Shown piece by piece: positions 1-9,152 of a stretch of 25,913 bases of DNA; within the stretch, counting starts at the first letter, position 1; each line of letters starts with the position of its first letter. The notes under the pieces are model-generated. The model saw only the letters and a list, made by a program, of their open reading frames with translations. It searched no databases and was not told the origin of the DNA. The stretch is from Isohypsibius dastychi. Taxonomy: Eukaryota > Tardigrada > Eutardigrada > Parachela > Isohypsibiidae. Made by a program: the position numbers and the translations under genes. The stretch spans positions 1-25,913 of the forward strand of contig JAQIWT010000255.1 of the NCBI GenBank assembly GCA_034696485.1. The letters run 5' to 3'.

Positions 1-54
1 GGTAAGAAAATTTGTAAACGAGCTTGGGGAATCGGGTGGTAAGCAGTCTTGGGC

Positions 55-410
55 CGCCTTGGTAGCGGTGTCCCGCTTTTCCCGCTTTTTCCGCCCGCCT
101 CCGCCTTGTCAAGGCGGGGAGCGTGGCGGGAGTATCACGGTAGCGGGCGGGGAGCGGGCGGGAATACGTCTTAGCGGGCGTAGAGGCATCAGCGAGCCAC
201 CCGCCTATCCGCTTCTGCTTTTTCACACTTATTGAAATGGGCTGCCATCAAGGCGGCCCCGCTTTTTCCGCCCGCTACCGCTTTTCCGGGCGGAAAGCGG
301 GCGGTATCATGAGCAAGGCGGCCAAAAGTGGGCGGAGGCGGACGGGCATTTCGATGTTAAAATTTAGCGGGCGGCGAGGCGGGCGGACACGCAACGCTTG
401 AGGCGGTAGA
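55..410. repeat. GC-rich GCGGGC/CCCGCTTTT inverted-repeat block
   Basis: This stretch is far richer in G and C than its surroundings. It is built from short motifs such as CCCGCTTTT, CCGCCCGC and their complements GCGGGCGG and AAAGCGGG. Copies occur on both strands, so the DNA can fold on itself; for example CGCTTTTCCGGGCGGAAAGCG near 270-290 is hairpin-like. No gene can be seen. It may be part of a dispersed foldback repeat, but the window edge hides the left end, so no termini can be named. Confidence 0.6.
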
Positions 411-1435
411 GTGGCGGTAGAGCAGAATTTGAAGGAAGCCCAAGACTGGTGGTAAGTGCTCAGTAGTCAGTACTGTCTGATCAGGCTCTGTCCAGCACGG
501 GTATTGAGACTTGAAGGTGTTTGATTGAACCAAGTGACGTTTTACTACTTTCATTTGAGCGGTGCTCGTGTAGCCGGCAAGATAGTTGCGCGCCACCAGC
601 CCTATGACCAGCCACCTTGCACACTTTTCTGTGAGCAAGTTGAATGGTCACCTAAACTCGCCTTTGGGACAAGTCAGTTTCTCCGCGAAATTCGTTAACT
701 ATCCGAGAAAAAGCTGCACTGTCTCATTAACAGTATGAATACCTACAGAACGATGTAAAAAATGAAAAAATCATAATTAGGAGAAAGAGTTGACTTACTC
801 CTGCCCTCAATGAAGAACTCAGAACTCAAAACTTGGAACTCAGTGCTTGGAACTCAGGACTGATAAGTTGGAACTGAAATCTCGGATTTCGTGAGCAGAA
901 CCCTGGACCCACACGTAACGGTGTATTTAGGTTTGGAGCTGTCTGAGTTTGACAAAACGCTTCCGGTTCAAGGCAGAGTCCTCAGAGTGCCGCCCCAGTA
1001 CCATATTGTTTCATAAATCAAGCTTCTCAAAGTCCGAACATATTTCCTAACCACTCAGCGCTGCTAAGCAGAAGTAATACGCCATGGATTTGGCAATTGT
1101 TGTGATGGGGTATACGAACTGACACATTGATGAGTTCATATTCGACATTAAATTTGTTGTGATTGACAACACATCCACGAATATGTCTTAATCGATAACC
1201 GAAGCAAATTGATTTGACATGATATACAGCATTTCGTTTCATTGCTGTTTCCTAGTTGTTGACAGGGGGACAAGGAGTGTTATCTTTGAATTCACAGATC
1301 CACAGGTTTACCGGTTCACAGGTTCACGGACCCACAAGTTCATGTACTAGGAAACTCATAAGCTCACTAATTTAAAGATTGCATATATCATGGTCCACAG
1401 CTTCATCGATTCACCAATGTTTGTGAAGGGGCCAA
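411..1435. other. Gene-free stretch with short degenerate tandem motifs
   Basis: No convincing coding region is seen. Two patches of short degenerate repetition occur. One at about 815-876 repeats AACTTGGAACTCAG-like words, and one at about 1290-1343 repeats TTCACAGG-like words. An 11-base match (569-579, TGTAGCCGGCA) to the end of the 1.24-kb element further right is present but could be chance. Small open frames here have low-complexity or implausible protein sequence. Confidence 0.45.
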
Positions 1436-1441
1436 TTTATT
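1436..1441 (-). terminator. Poly(A) signal AATAAA for the left GT31 gene
   Basis: TTTATT on the plus strand is AATAAA on the minus strand, 148 bp past the stop of the GT31 gene that ends at 1589. Position and strand suit cleavage and polyadenylation of that transcript. It is a six-base motif in AT-rich DNA, so it is only suggestive. Confidence 0.4.
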
Positions 1442-1588
1442 CACAGACTCATCCCAGAAGCCTTGACCTTTTTTCACAACAACTTGCCACATCGTCACAA
1501 CGCTGCCGTATTTTCCACGTGTAATTCGTTATACTGCAGAACGATTTCGAAAGGAACAAAAATATCACACAACTTCCTAAGAAGTTAG

Positions 1589-2545
1589 TTAGAAAAACAA
1601 ATTCTTCTCACACACTTCATCGTTCTTCCAGCAAGTGTTAGCCCACCATGAATAGAACTGTCTTATACGTATCCGATGCACTGCAATCTGTGTTCTTTTC
1701 CAGCATGCTCCACTAGGTGGATTATTCTTAGGTTGAAACTTATCGACATCGTATAAGCTTATCCCGGTCGACTCAGCTAATCGTCCAAAGTAACAATCAT
1801 CAAGGTAAACTCTCTGGTGTCGATTTGCCTCTTCCAACAAGACTGGTAAAATCTTTGTGGGAATCACCATGATATTCCCCAAAATATACGGTGGCAACAT
1901 GTCAGGTTCAAACTCTTCTCTGGGTAGGTAATGTTTATCTTGCGGATCACGTGGTACTGTTCCTGAATTCATCATTTTACGTCCAGTCAGAGAGGTTCCG
2001 AGAAGCTCTTCATCTCCTACCAGAAATTCTTCCAACAACGGGACGTTCAGCCACGTATCATCATCAATGCGGACGATGAAGCTTACTCTGGAACAAAAAC
2101 GGAGAACCCACTGGGAAAGATACAGAGTCTTGATTGTCGAGCTGCGATATGGATCATAAAACGTGCTAAACTGGAGTACGTCTTGATGAACGTGACTTTC
2201 ATTGAAAAGGCGGATTTGAGTTGATCGGTCGTGTGGTTTGCCAAGAACAAAAATTAGCTTGATATCGCAGCCCGGAGTTATTCGAGAACCCCATGTTGCT
2301 CGGATAGCTTGCCTCCGCTTGAACTTTGTTGGACTGCTGATTATGGCAATCAGAATGAAGGGTGAGCCATAATGGCAACGCACAGCTGGGAAGATATATA
2401 TTGGTCCTCTTGGTCGTTCTGAGTAAACTGGAATCAAAGAACGCAGACGATCTTCTGGCAAATTTTTGTCGAAAAGAACAGTAATCAGGACGAGGAGCAT
2501 AAGAAAAACTATGAGCATGTGTTTCGAACGACCGTGGTGAAACAT
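1589..2545 (-). CDS. GT31 beta-1,3-glycosyltransferase (galactosyltransferase-like), copy A
   Basis: A single open frame of 318 residues starting at ATG 2545. Residues about 10-25 (MLIVFLMLLVLITVLF) form a signal anchor, giving a type II Golgi layout. The GT31 landmarks occur in order: RRQAIRATWG at 77-86 (family RxxIRxTW), IFVLGK, DVLQFSTFYDPYRSSTIKT, the metal and nucleotide-sugar binding DDD at 161-163 in VRIDDDTWLN, a PPYILGN segment, and YLDDCYFG ending near 264. The family usually has EDVYxG there, and the common NLTLK is replaced by RSSTIK. Length matches typical beta3GalT or beta3GnT enzymes. The likely reaction is transfer of galactose or an N-acetylhexosamine from a UDP-sugar in beta-1,3 linkage; the exact sugar cannot be read from the sequence. 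It is divergent from the sulfotransferase gene 347 bp away and is a paralogue of the genes at 9153 and 21550. It appears intact and intronless. Confidence 0.88.
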   Translation of the reverse strand: MFHHGRSKHMLIVFLMLLVLITVLFDKNLPEDRLRSLIPVYSERPRGPIYIFPAVRCHYGSPFILIAIISSPTKFKRRQAIRATWGSRITPGCDIKLIFVLGKPHDRSTQIRLFNESHVHQDVLQFSTFYDPYRSSTIKTLYLSQWVLRFCSRVSFIVRIDDDTWLNVPLLEEFLVGDEELLGTSLTGRKMMNSGTVPRDPQDKHYLPREEFEPDMLPPYILGNIMVIPTKILPVLLEEANRHQRVYLDDCYFGRLAESTGISLYDVDKFQPKNNPPSGACWKRTQIAVHRIRIRQFYSWWANTCWKNDEVCEKNLFF

Positions 2546-2892
2546 TATCTGATGAACAATCTAGGAATTAAACATAAACGTCTGCAAAAAAAAACCTGCG
2601 TCAGTCATCATGATCTAGAGTGAGCCAGCAAGTTGATCACCTTTTGAGTGCGGTTAACTGGTCTCTCGGGTTATTCGCACTCCATCGCTGGATTCTCCGC
2701 GCCTTCTCATTTCTCCAGATCATCCGCGTCACAAATAAAAATTGTTTCTTAAGTTAGTCAGAAGCGACAGAGCGATTGTGGCCGTTGTGAAAAAGTTCAC
2801 CAGGCCTAGGGCGCACCTGTTTTCCGTGGGCAATAGCTCTAACGGTTGAGCGTGAGAACAGATGAGCATGCAGTTTATTCTAGCATTTCTCA
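2546..2892. promoter_or_regulatory. Shared upstream region between divergent GT31 and Gal3ST genes
   Basis: The ATGs of the GT31 gene (minus) and the sulfotransferase gene (plus) lie back to back with 347 bp between them. Any promoters for both, plus their 5' untranslated regions, must fit here unless upstream exons exist. No clear TATA box or other core motif could be picked out. Co-regulation of the two genes is inferred from this arrangement only. Confidence 0.3.
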
Positions 2893-4158
2893 ATGTATCC
2901 CAGCCGGGTGCAGGCGATTTTGGGAATACCGCCCAGGTTCCGTACCCATTACATTCTGCCTGGCCTTGTTGCCATCTTCCTTCTTATATTTGGCCTTACC
3001 TACTGTAAAAATTTTCTGTTTCATAAACGATCCACGCTTTCGTTTTCCTGGTTAAGAAGTGACGATCCATACCAATGGCTTGGAGAGCCAATCAACGACG
3101 ACGCTTCATGCAAACCAAAGACTAACATCGCATTCTTAAAAGTCCACAAAAGTGCAAGTAGTACTTTACAGAACATCTTTTTGAGATTCGGGGACCGACA
3201 CAGGCTCAGTTTTGTCATTCCTCCTGCGTTTGTGTATCTCGGATATCCGAAAAAATTTCATCCTGATTATGCAGTCAAGTTATCCGGAAACTATAACATT
3301 CTATGCCACCATATGCGCTGGAGCGACCGAGTGGGAAAAGTCATGCCCCCTGGCACAGTGTATGTCAGCGTGCTTCGTGAACCAACATCGATGTTTGAGT
3401 CACTTTACAATTATTTTCATCTTGAGCGAAAATTCAACGTCAGTTTGCAAGCTTTTTTAAAGCGCCCGGAAAAGTATTTCCACAAAAACACAACTCCGAT
3501 TGCCTGGAATCCGATGTCATTCGACTTCGGACTTGAAATTGCAGACTTTCAAAACGAGGACCGCATACGAAACTTCTTGAGCGAGTCTCTGAGGACTTTC
3601 CACTTGGTAATGATGGCAAGCCGTTTTCTAGAGTCACTAGTTCTACTTCGGAAGGAATTGTGTTGGGACTGGCAGGATGTAGTTGTTTTCCGACATAATG
3701 ACAGAAAGGGACCTAATATGCCAATGAAATACGCGAAAACAACTCTTACGAATCGTGATAAATCAAGGATCAAATCGTGGAATCGAGCGGATGTGCTACT
3801 TTATGATACGTTTCGCAAAGAGTTTGATCAGAAAGTGGAAGCTTATGGAAAAAGAAATATGAAGCGAGATGTTGCTTTCCTGAAAAGATTGATTCAGGAA
3901 CATCAAAAACTGTGTCACAATATGGGTAAATTCTGAATGCCAACTTTGTTTTGTTAGACTCGAACAAACTTGGTTTTTGTTCCAGGATCGAGAAGACCGT
4001 TTTTCCGCGAAAAGAAAAGATGCGCTGATATGTCAAGAATGGAACATCCATATACTGACTTATTGCGAAACCGAATGGTCCAACTGGGCCACCGTAGGAC
4101 TGTACTAGTGCCCACTGGACGGCTGAGCGATAAAATAAAAAATATGACTTTCACATGA
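2893..4158 (+). CDS. Galactose-3-O-sulfotransferase-like enzyme (Gal3ST family), two exons
   Basis: The gene is modelled as 2893..3925 joined to 3986..4158, giving 401 residues. Residues about 21-38 form a signal anchor. FLKVHKSASST at 81-91 is the 5'-phosphosulfate-binding loop of PAPS sulfotransferases. VLREPTSMFESLYNYF from 160 matches the 3'-phosphate-binding segment. NPMSFDFGLE and the LVMMASRFLESLVLLRKELCWDW block are typical of Gal3ST (galactosylceramide and galactose 3-O-sulfotransferases). Exon 1 read straight through stops at 3936 after 347 residues. A 60-bp intron with donor GTAAAT and acceptor TTTTTGTTCCAG instead joins, in phase, to an exon containing CADMSRMEHPYTDLLRNRM, which resembles the C-terminal Cys-Met-Pro-Glu-Tyr-Leu region of the family. 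Product: Golgi enzyme placing sulfate on O-3 of galactose; the acceptor glycan is unknown. The start is the first ATG giving the full anchor. Confidence 0.87.
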
Positions 4159-4164
4159 AATAAA
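4159..4164 (+). terminator. Poly(A) signal AATAAA directly after the Gal3ST stop
   Basis: AATAAA begins at the base after the TGA of the spliced sulfotransferase frame (TGAAATAAA). It supports the two-exon model, since the transcript end lies just past exon 2. Another AATAAA at 4134-4139 lies inside the exon 2 coding sequence. Confidence 0.55.
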
Positions 4165-4648
4165 CTTCAATTTTAGAGCGTGTTTTGTCTGCTCTTCGCT
4201 AGTTTTCAGATATGCAGAAAAATTAAACGTAGCTGACAAATCTGTGCAATCTTGTTTTGAGTTTTAAAAAAATATTGGATCCGGTGCGCATAGTTGTTCA
4301 CGAACGCATTCTTACGTCAAACTATGCAGCATGACTCTCCAACTCGAGAGATTCAAAGTCATGAGGCAAACAGAATCGTGGTCCTTTAGTCTTCCAACAA
4401 ATCAAGCATATTGAAAGTCAAACCAGCGAGAGAAGACCGAGTCAGCACGTGGCAGATTCTCTCCCTCTGTCTTTCTGATTGGATCGGTCTTCCCGTTATT
4501 GCTACCCGGTTCCACTCAGGTAACGCAAATACAGTACCACCCAGGCCACTCAGCAACAGCTTGATTTCCAGTTTCGACTGTGAATAATGTTTCGGAAAAG
4601 TTTATTTACACGCAGATTTTTGAGAAACTCGAAGGTCAATCCCACAGT
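4165..4648. other. Intergenic, nothing recognised
   Basis: AT-rich DNA between the sulfotransferase transcript end and a MITE. No protein-like frame, RNA gene or repeat was identified. Confidence 0.4.
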
Positions 4649-4650
4649 TA

Positions 4651-4802
4651 CTCCGTTCTTGGATTTAACTGCACCCCCTTTTCGCTGTATCGATCGGCTC
4701 ACCACACACACTATGCGTGAGCCCCGGGTGCACCCTCCAACTGCGCACTTGGTGAGCCAATTGGCGCAGCGAAAAGGGGTGCAGTTAAACCCGAGAACGG
4801 AG
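4651..4802. mobile_element. 152-bp hairpin MITE with TA target duplication
   Basis: The ends are inverted repeats of about 36-37 bp: 4651-4687 (starts CTCCGTTCTTGGATTTAACT) pairs with 4767-4802 (ends AACCCGAGAACGGAG), with two mismatches and one indel. TA flanks both sides (4649-4650 and 4803-4804), as expected for a Tc1/mariner-type insertion. A second inner inverted repeat (GGCTCACC with GGTGAGCC) makes most of the element foldable. There is no transposase, so it is non-autonomous. Open frames crossing it on both strands are by-products of the palindrome. Confidence 0.85.
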
Positions 4803-4804
4803 TA

Positions 4805-6668
4805 CTTTTGGATCGGTGGAGTTGGCTGTAATCTTAACGTTACCTCACAAAGGCATGACAAGTTACCACGCGTGAAGAGTTTGATCAGAAAGGGTCAATA
4901 AATAGGTGGTCAACCGGCTGTTTAGCTCTCGAAATGTTTTCCGCAAAACGTGAGCGCGCAATCAGTTCTACAACCTTATCATCACTCCCTCATCCTCGCG
5001 TTTTCATTTCCTCTAAATATTCTTGCTGACGGCATTTTCCCGATCCGAATCCTGTGTCTAAGCGCATGAGGATGAATCATGAGTGGTAGGAGAGATAGGG
5101 AAACTTCTTTCCCGTATTCTTCGCTTTTCTTTTTTTAAACAACGCAGGGCGAAACTTCTGTTGTGGTCATTCCGCAAACAACAATCCCAGATAGAAATCG
5201 TTTGCGGAAACCAGCAAAAAAATACTACCGGTAAGTTTCCTGGTTAAAAACCTTTTCAAAACCTTTTCCTTTGTTTTTGGAGCCATCAGACGGACCTTTC
5301 GAAGTTCGTATCAGCTGACAGACCTTTCGAAAATGACGACATCACAGCCGCAGATGACGCCACAAGCGGAAGAGACACCATGGATTTTTTTTGTCTGGCC
5401 TAGGGGTGATTCCAGAATACCCCAACCCTGACCGATTTCAAAAACGGGTAAAAACTTTGACTGAAAGAGAGTAGGTTTTGAAACCATCTATTTCTCGAAC
5501 GGGTTTCATCCGTGTGTCGCGGTCAACTGACGCACTTCTGGAGAGCTTAGGTCAACGAACGCTTTACCAAAGATGTTTTTGATTCCACATGATTTTCTTT
5601 AGAGTTCGACAAAGACAAAAAATGGGGGGGGGGGCAAACTGCAGCCGAATGGCGGCATATGTGAAATCCGGTTCACAAACCGTGTTTCCTGGGAAACTCC
5701 AACTGGTGACCTTGACTTTTCAATCGATAAAAATGTCTGTATTAAAACTCCAAATTCTCTCCGGTTGGATGTCATCAATTTTCGAGCCCGAGCGTTTGTT
5801 CTGTAGCTATGAATTCTAAAACAGCTGAAGGCTTTGACCACTATTCCCAGTATCTAGAAACTCGGATGTAATCAGCGCGGTCACACGGAAGGCTGGTTAA
5901 TAAAAACCTACGTGGAAGTTTCATGTCTTTACCGGTTTCAAGGTGGTTACGGAATTCTGTCAATCAAAGTTACTGTACAGTATGATGTATAAAACACGGA
6001 ACTTGAACAACATATGGCAGACAATTCTATTGAAAACCGGATAGTTTTGCCCATCAGCTTACTCTCGAAAGAAGAATTTCGATGACTACAAGCGTTCACG
6101 TCTATTAGGCATACCTGCATTGCTGCGATATGTAAAGGTGCACGTGGATGTTTGAAGCGAACAGTATCCTCTGACATATTTACTAGCCATTACCAAGCTG
6201 CGCGTTTTATATCGCCGAATTCGAATCAAAGCAGCCCACCCTTTTCGTCGGCCTCTCCACAAGTTCTCCACAAATTCACCGTGTGGTTGTCAGATAATTC
6301 ATTTTTCACCAAGAATGATGTGTATACGTCAGACGATGGCTTACGTCGGAACCTTCAGGCCAGACCATGCACATAACCTCATACTATTTTTATTTCGTGA
6401 GTTGAAGAACCTGTGCTTGAAGCACGATCCATGCATGGACATGTTTTTGGCTTTCTACAGTGTTATTCATGCCAACTCTACTTTTCCGTGCGAAGGAGAA
6501 GCTTAGTTTTGGCTCTGGGTCACTTGTGTATCATTCCACCAAAACCAACAGTAGCAGGTCAGTAGGACAGAGTGCGAGTTATTGATGCCGCTCATCAGGG
6601 TTTAGCATACGAAAGACTCTTCGGGGGTGGGAGTCGATAAGTTTCGCCATGGTAGCTTTTTCATTTGA
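4805..6668. other. Intergenic stretch with hairpin, poly-G run and no firm gene
   Basis: A perfect 10-bp inverted repeat (TTCCGCAAAC, 5170-5179, with GTTTGCGGAA, 5200-5209) forms a hairpin. An 11-base G run lies at 5624-5634. A 32-codon ATG frame at 5333-5431 has a reasonable composition but no family match. At 6315-6396 an ATG frame ends in NLILFLF before a GTGAGT donor; its phase would fit the fucosyltransferase acceptor at 6693, so it could be that gene's first exon, but it lacks a full membrane segment. Confidence 0.35.
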
Positions 6669-6693
6669 CATAACAACCCACGAATTTCTTTAG

Positions 6694-7667
6694 TTCCTGG
6701 ACTTTGCAGACATCGTTGCGACGGAGCCCCTCCATGGCGTGAACCTGTAAAAAATGCATCATTCATTATGCATCATTTTCATCCCACTGCTGGCTTGGGG
6801 AACCTGATGTATATGTATGCATCGTTGTATGGTACAGCTCGAAGGAACAATTTAATTCCAGTTATCCCATCGTTTCCAAAATTACACGATGTTTTCGAGC
6901 TCAACCCTGCGTTTCTTCTGGCTGACAAGAACGCCAGTTATGATCTGCTTTTCCGGGAAAGGAAGTGTTGCATGTATGACCGTAGAACGAGAAACTTGGG
7001 TCGGAGGTATCCCAAGAAAAACATTCTTCTCGCGGGTTATTTCCAGGCATTTGCGTATTTTCACCCACACTTCGAGTGTCAGCTGCGAAACGAGTTCCGG
7101 TTCAGAGAGAAAATCCGTAAGAATGCTGATCACGAACTCAAGCTTGCAAAGCTAGAAGCAGTTAAAAATGAGGTGAAACCATTCCACAGTAGGTATCCGT
7201 ATGGATTTTCTACAATAGTGTTCTAATTTAAGGAGGACAGGTCGAACCGGCCTATCGTCGGCATCCATGTCAGACGTGGGGATGTCGTCACAGAAACATC
7301 ACTCAAATTTGGCTATACTGCTGCAACGAAGGAATACTTCTTAAGCGCGATGGAGACCTTGAATACGCTCGGAGTAGTGCAACCTATTTACATTGTTTGT
7401 TCAAATGACGTGGAGTGGGCGAAGCAGAATATTTTGATCAATGATGTTGGGTTCGTGCGAGAAGCTTCACCTGCAGTCCATCTAGCAATCCTTGCAAGAG
7501 CTGATCACTTGATTTTGAGCGTGGGAACGTTTTCGTTTTTTGCCGGTTACTTGTCACATGCAAAGCATATCATATACTACGCTGGCTGGCCTCTGCCGGG
7601 TACAGATCTGTCTCGTATGACGAAAGTCGAACAGTTCTGGTTGCCTAACTGGATTCCATTGAAATGA
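6694..7667 (+). CDS. GT11 alpha-1,2-fucosyltransferase, probably lacking its first exon in this model
   Basis: The frame is open from 6669. A TTTCTTTAG acceptor at 6693 could begin this exon. An intron of 60 bp (7173-7232, GAG/GTGAAA to TCTAATTTAAG) is needed to avoid a TAA at 7224; both sides are in the same frame. A 48-bp alternative is 7193-7240. The spliced part is about 303 residues. GLGNLMYMYASLYGTARRNN is the N-terminal GT11 segment. GIHVRRGDVV is the GDP-fucose-binding HxRRGD motif. PIYIVCSNDVEWAK is motif II, and AVHLAILARADHLILSVGTF followed by SFFAGYL is motif III, with F where W is common. The enzyme would add fucose to O-2 of galactose in the Golgi. No clear signal-anchor exon was found upstream, so the N terminus is open. 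If neither intron is real, the TAA makes this a pseudogene. Confidence 0.82.
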
Positions 7668-9152
7668 CTTTCTGGATGTGTCATCGATCATCGCTGTGTA
7701 ACAAACAGTGTCATACGCAATTGACTCGCCCGCATCCAAGAAAACTGATACACTTAGTTCGATCAAAAAGACACAGAATGTCTAATTCTTGGTCAGTAGA
7801 AACATCACACCACACCACACATGTTCACATAAAGAAACAAGAAATGTCGTCGGGCAGCAATGTCGACCTCGCGACTTGCAAGCATTTAGCAGAACGGTGT
7901 CAGATGCAGTAATGTCAAGCAAAGTCGACGCACCTTCTTAAGTTTTCCCGGATTGAACGCATTTTTCATCGTTTCCGCGTTCGCCAAGGTTGTTCGCATC
8001 CCGTCTGAGAGGCGTCTCACCAAGGCAAAAAGACATTAGCCACCAACCTTGTTTAATGATGAAGATACACTCCCGCCTTTTTTAGCTCTGGGTTTTCAAC
8101 AGAAACTTACCCTTCCCCGAAGCGAATTTGCCTATCTTTGGCATATCAGCTCGGATGATCGATTAGTTTTATCGACATTTCTCGAATCTTTGACAACTCT
8201 TCCAAAAAAGACTGACAGACCAATCGCGGTGACAGTTATCCAGGGCTCCTTTCTATACATTTCACTGGAACCTTGCCAGGTGTTTCGCATGTAGCACCCT
8301 CTATAACACACTGGAGAGAAAACCATCCATTTTTAAATGCCATCTGACTAAATGGTAGTCGGCCAACAATACCGCGTTGTACAGGAGGTCAACAACAACC
8401 GATCTGGTTTTTGGTGTTCTAGGCCATTGTTGCCCATCAACCTTTTTCATCCTAATTCAAAAATGTATTATCCATGTTGTAGAGTTCCTGATAAGATTGT
8501 TCATGCCAACTGCGCGAGAATGTGTTCAAACCGATTTTCTTGAACATTCAGTTGGGACACCTTAGGGGGACACCTTGAAAATTGTTTTCCCAGAGAAACC
8601 GCCAAACCAGTAAACAAAAATAACTGCTAGATGAAGCAACAGGAATGAATGATCAGAACCAGGGAACTTGGTCAGGAAAGTAGTTCCCAGGTTCTGTACT
8701 GATCAAAATGTCGAAAAAATGTATTGTCATAGCTTTAACCTTGATTCTTTGAATCAAGGAATGATGGTCACTTCACATGATACAATCTGGAAACTCCAAG
8801 CTGCTGGACTTTCCTCAAGCTAGATGCAGGACCATTTCATGGATAGTTCTATTCACCAGCCGTCAAATACAAATATTCCCGGGCTCCATCCTTTTTGGCT
8901 TCAGAATTGCCTTCATATGTTTAAAGATCATACAAAGTTCACGCGTCGAACTGTTAGGTCTTTTCTCAGACTGGCTAAATCATATGCGAATGCGGACCGT
9001 CTGTTTCCAAATCCGAGTAGTCCTGACTCCTGACTCCTGAGTCGTGGACACTTTGATCTCAAGCTTTCTCAGGTTCTTGACCAACCACAACGAGTCAACT
9101 CACTGATTCAAAGCTCAGTTCAGCTCTCGCAGGTTTGTCAAGAGATACAGAG
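7668..9152. other. Intergenic stretch with two hairpins and weak open frames
   Basis: A 54-bp inverted repeat at 8651-8704 pairs CAGAACCAGGGAACT with AGTTCCCAGGTTCTG inside an outer GATCA pairing. A second short hairpin at 8739-8759 pairs CCTTGATTC with GAATCAAGG. Plus-strand frames at 8049-8294 and 8824-9033 have somewhat protein-like composition (for example FTRRTVRSFLRLAKSYANAD) but no recognised domain and no good splice sites. I do not call genes here. Confidence 0.35.

Noticed and set aside
1891-2079. Plus-strand frame inside GT31 copy A
   Set aside because: Shadow of the minus-strand coding sequence.
2846-3055. Plus-strand frame overlapping the start of the sulfotransferase
   Set aside because: Out of frame with the clearly conserved enzyme and without domain features.
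4550-4901. Overlapping open frames of about 100 codons on both strands
   Set aside because: They span the hairpin MITE; the two strands give near-mirror proteins because the DNA is an inverted repeat.
5589-5841. Opposed open frames around the poly-G run
   Set aside because: Gly-rich and Pro-rich parts come from the G run; no family features.
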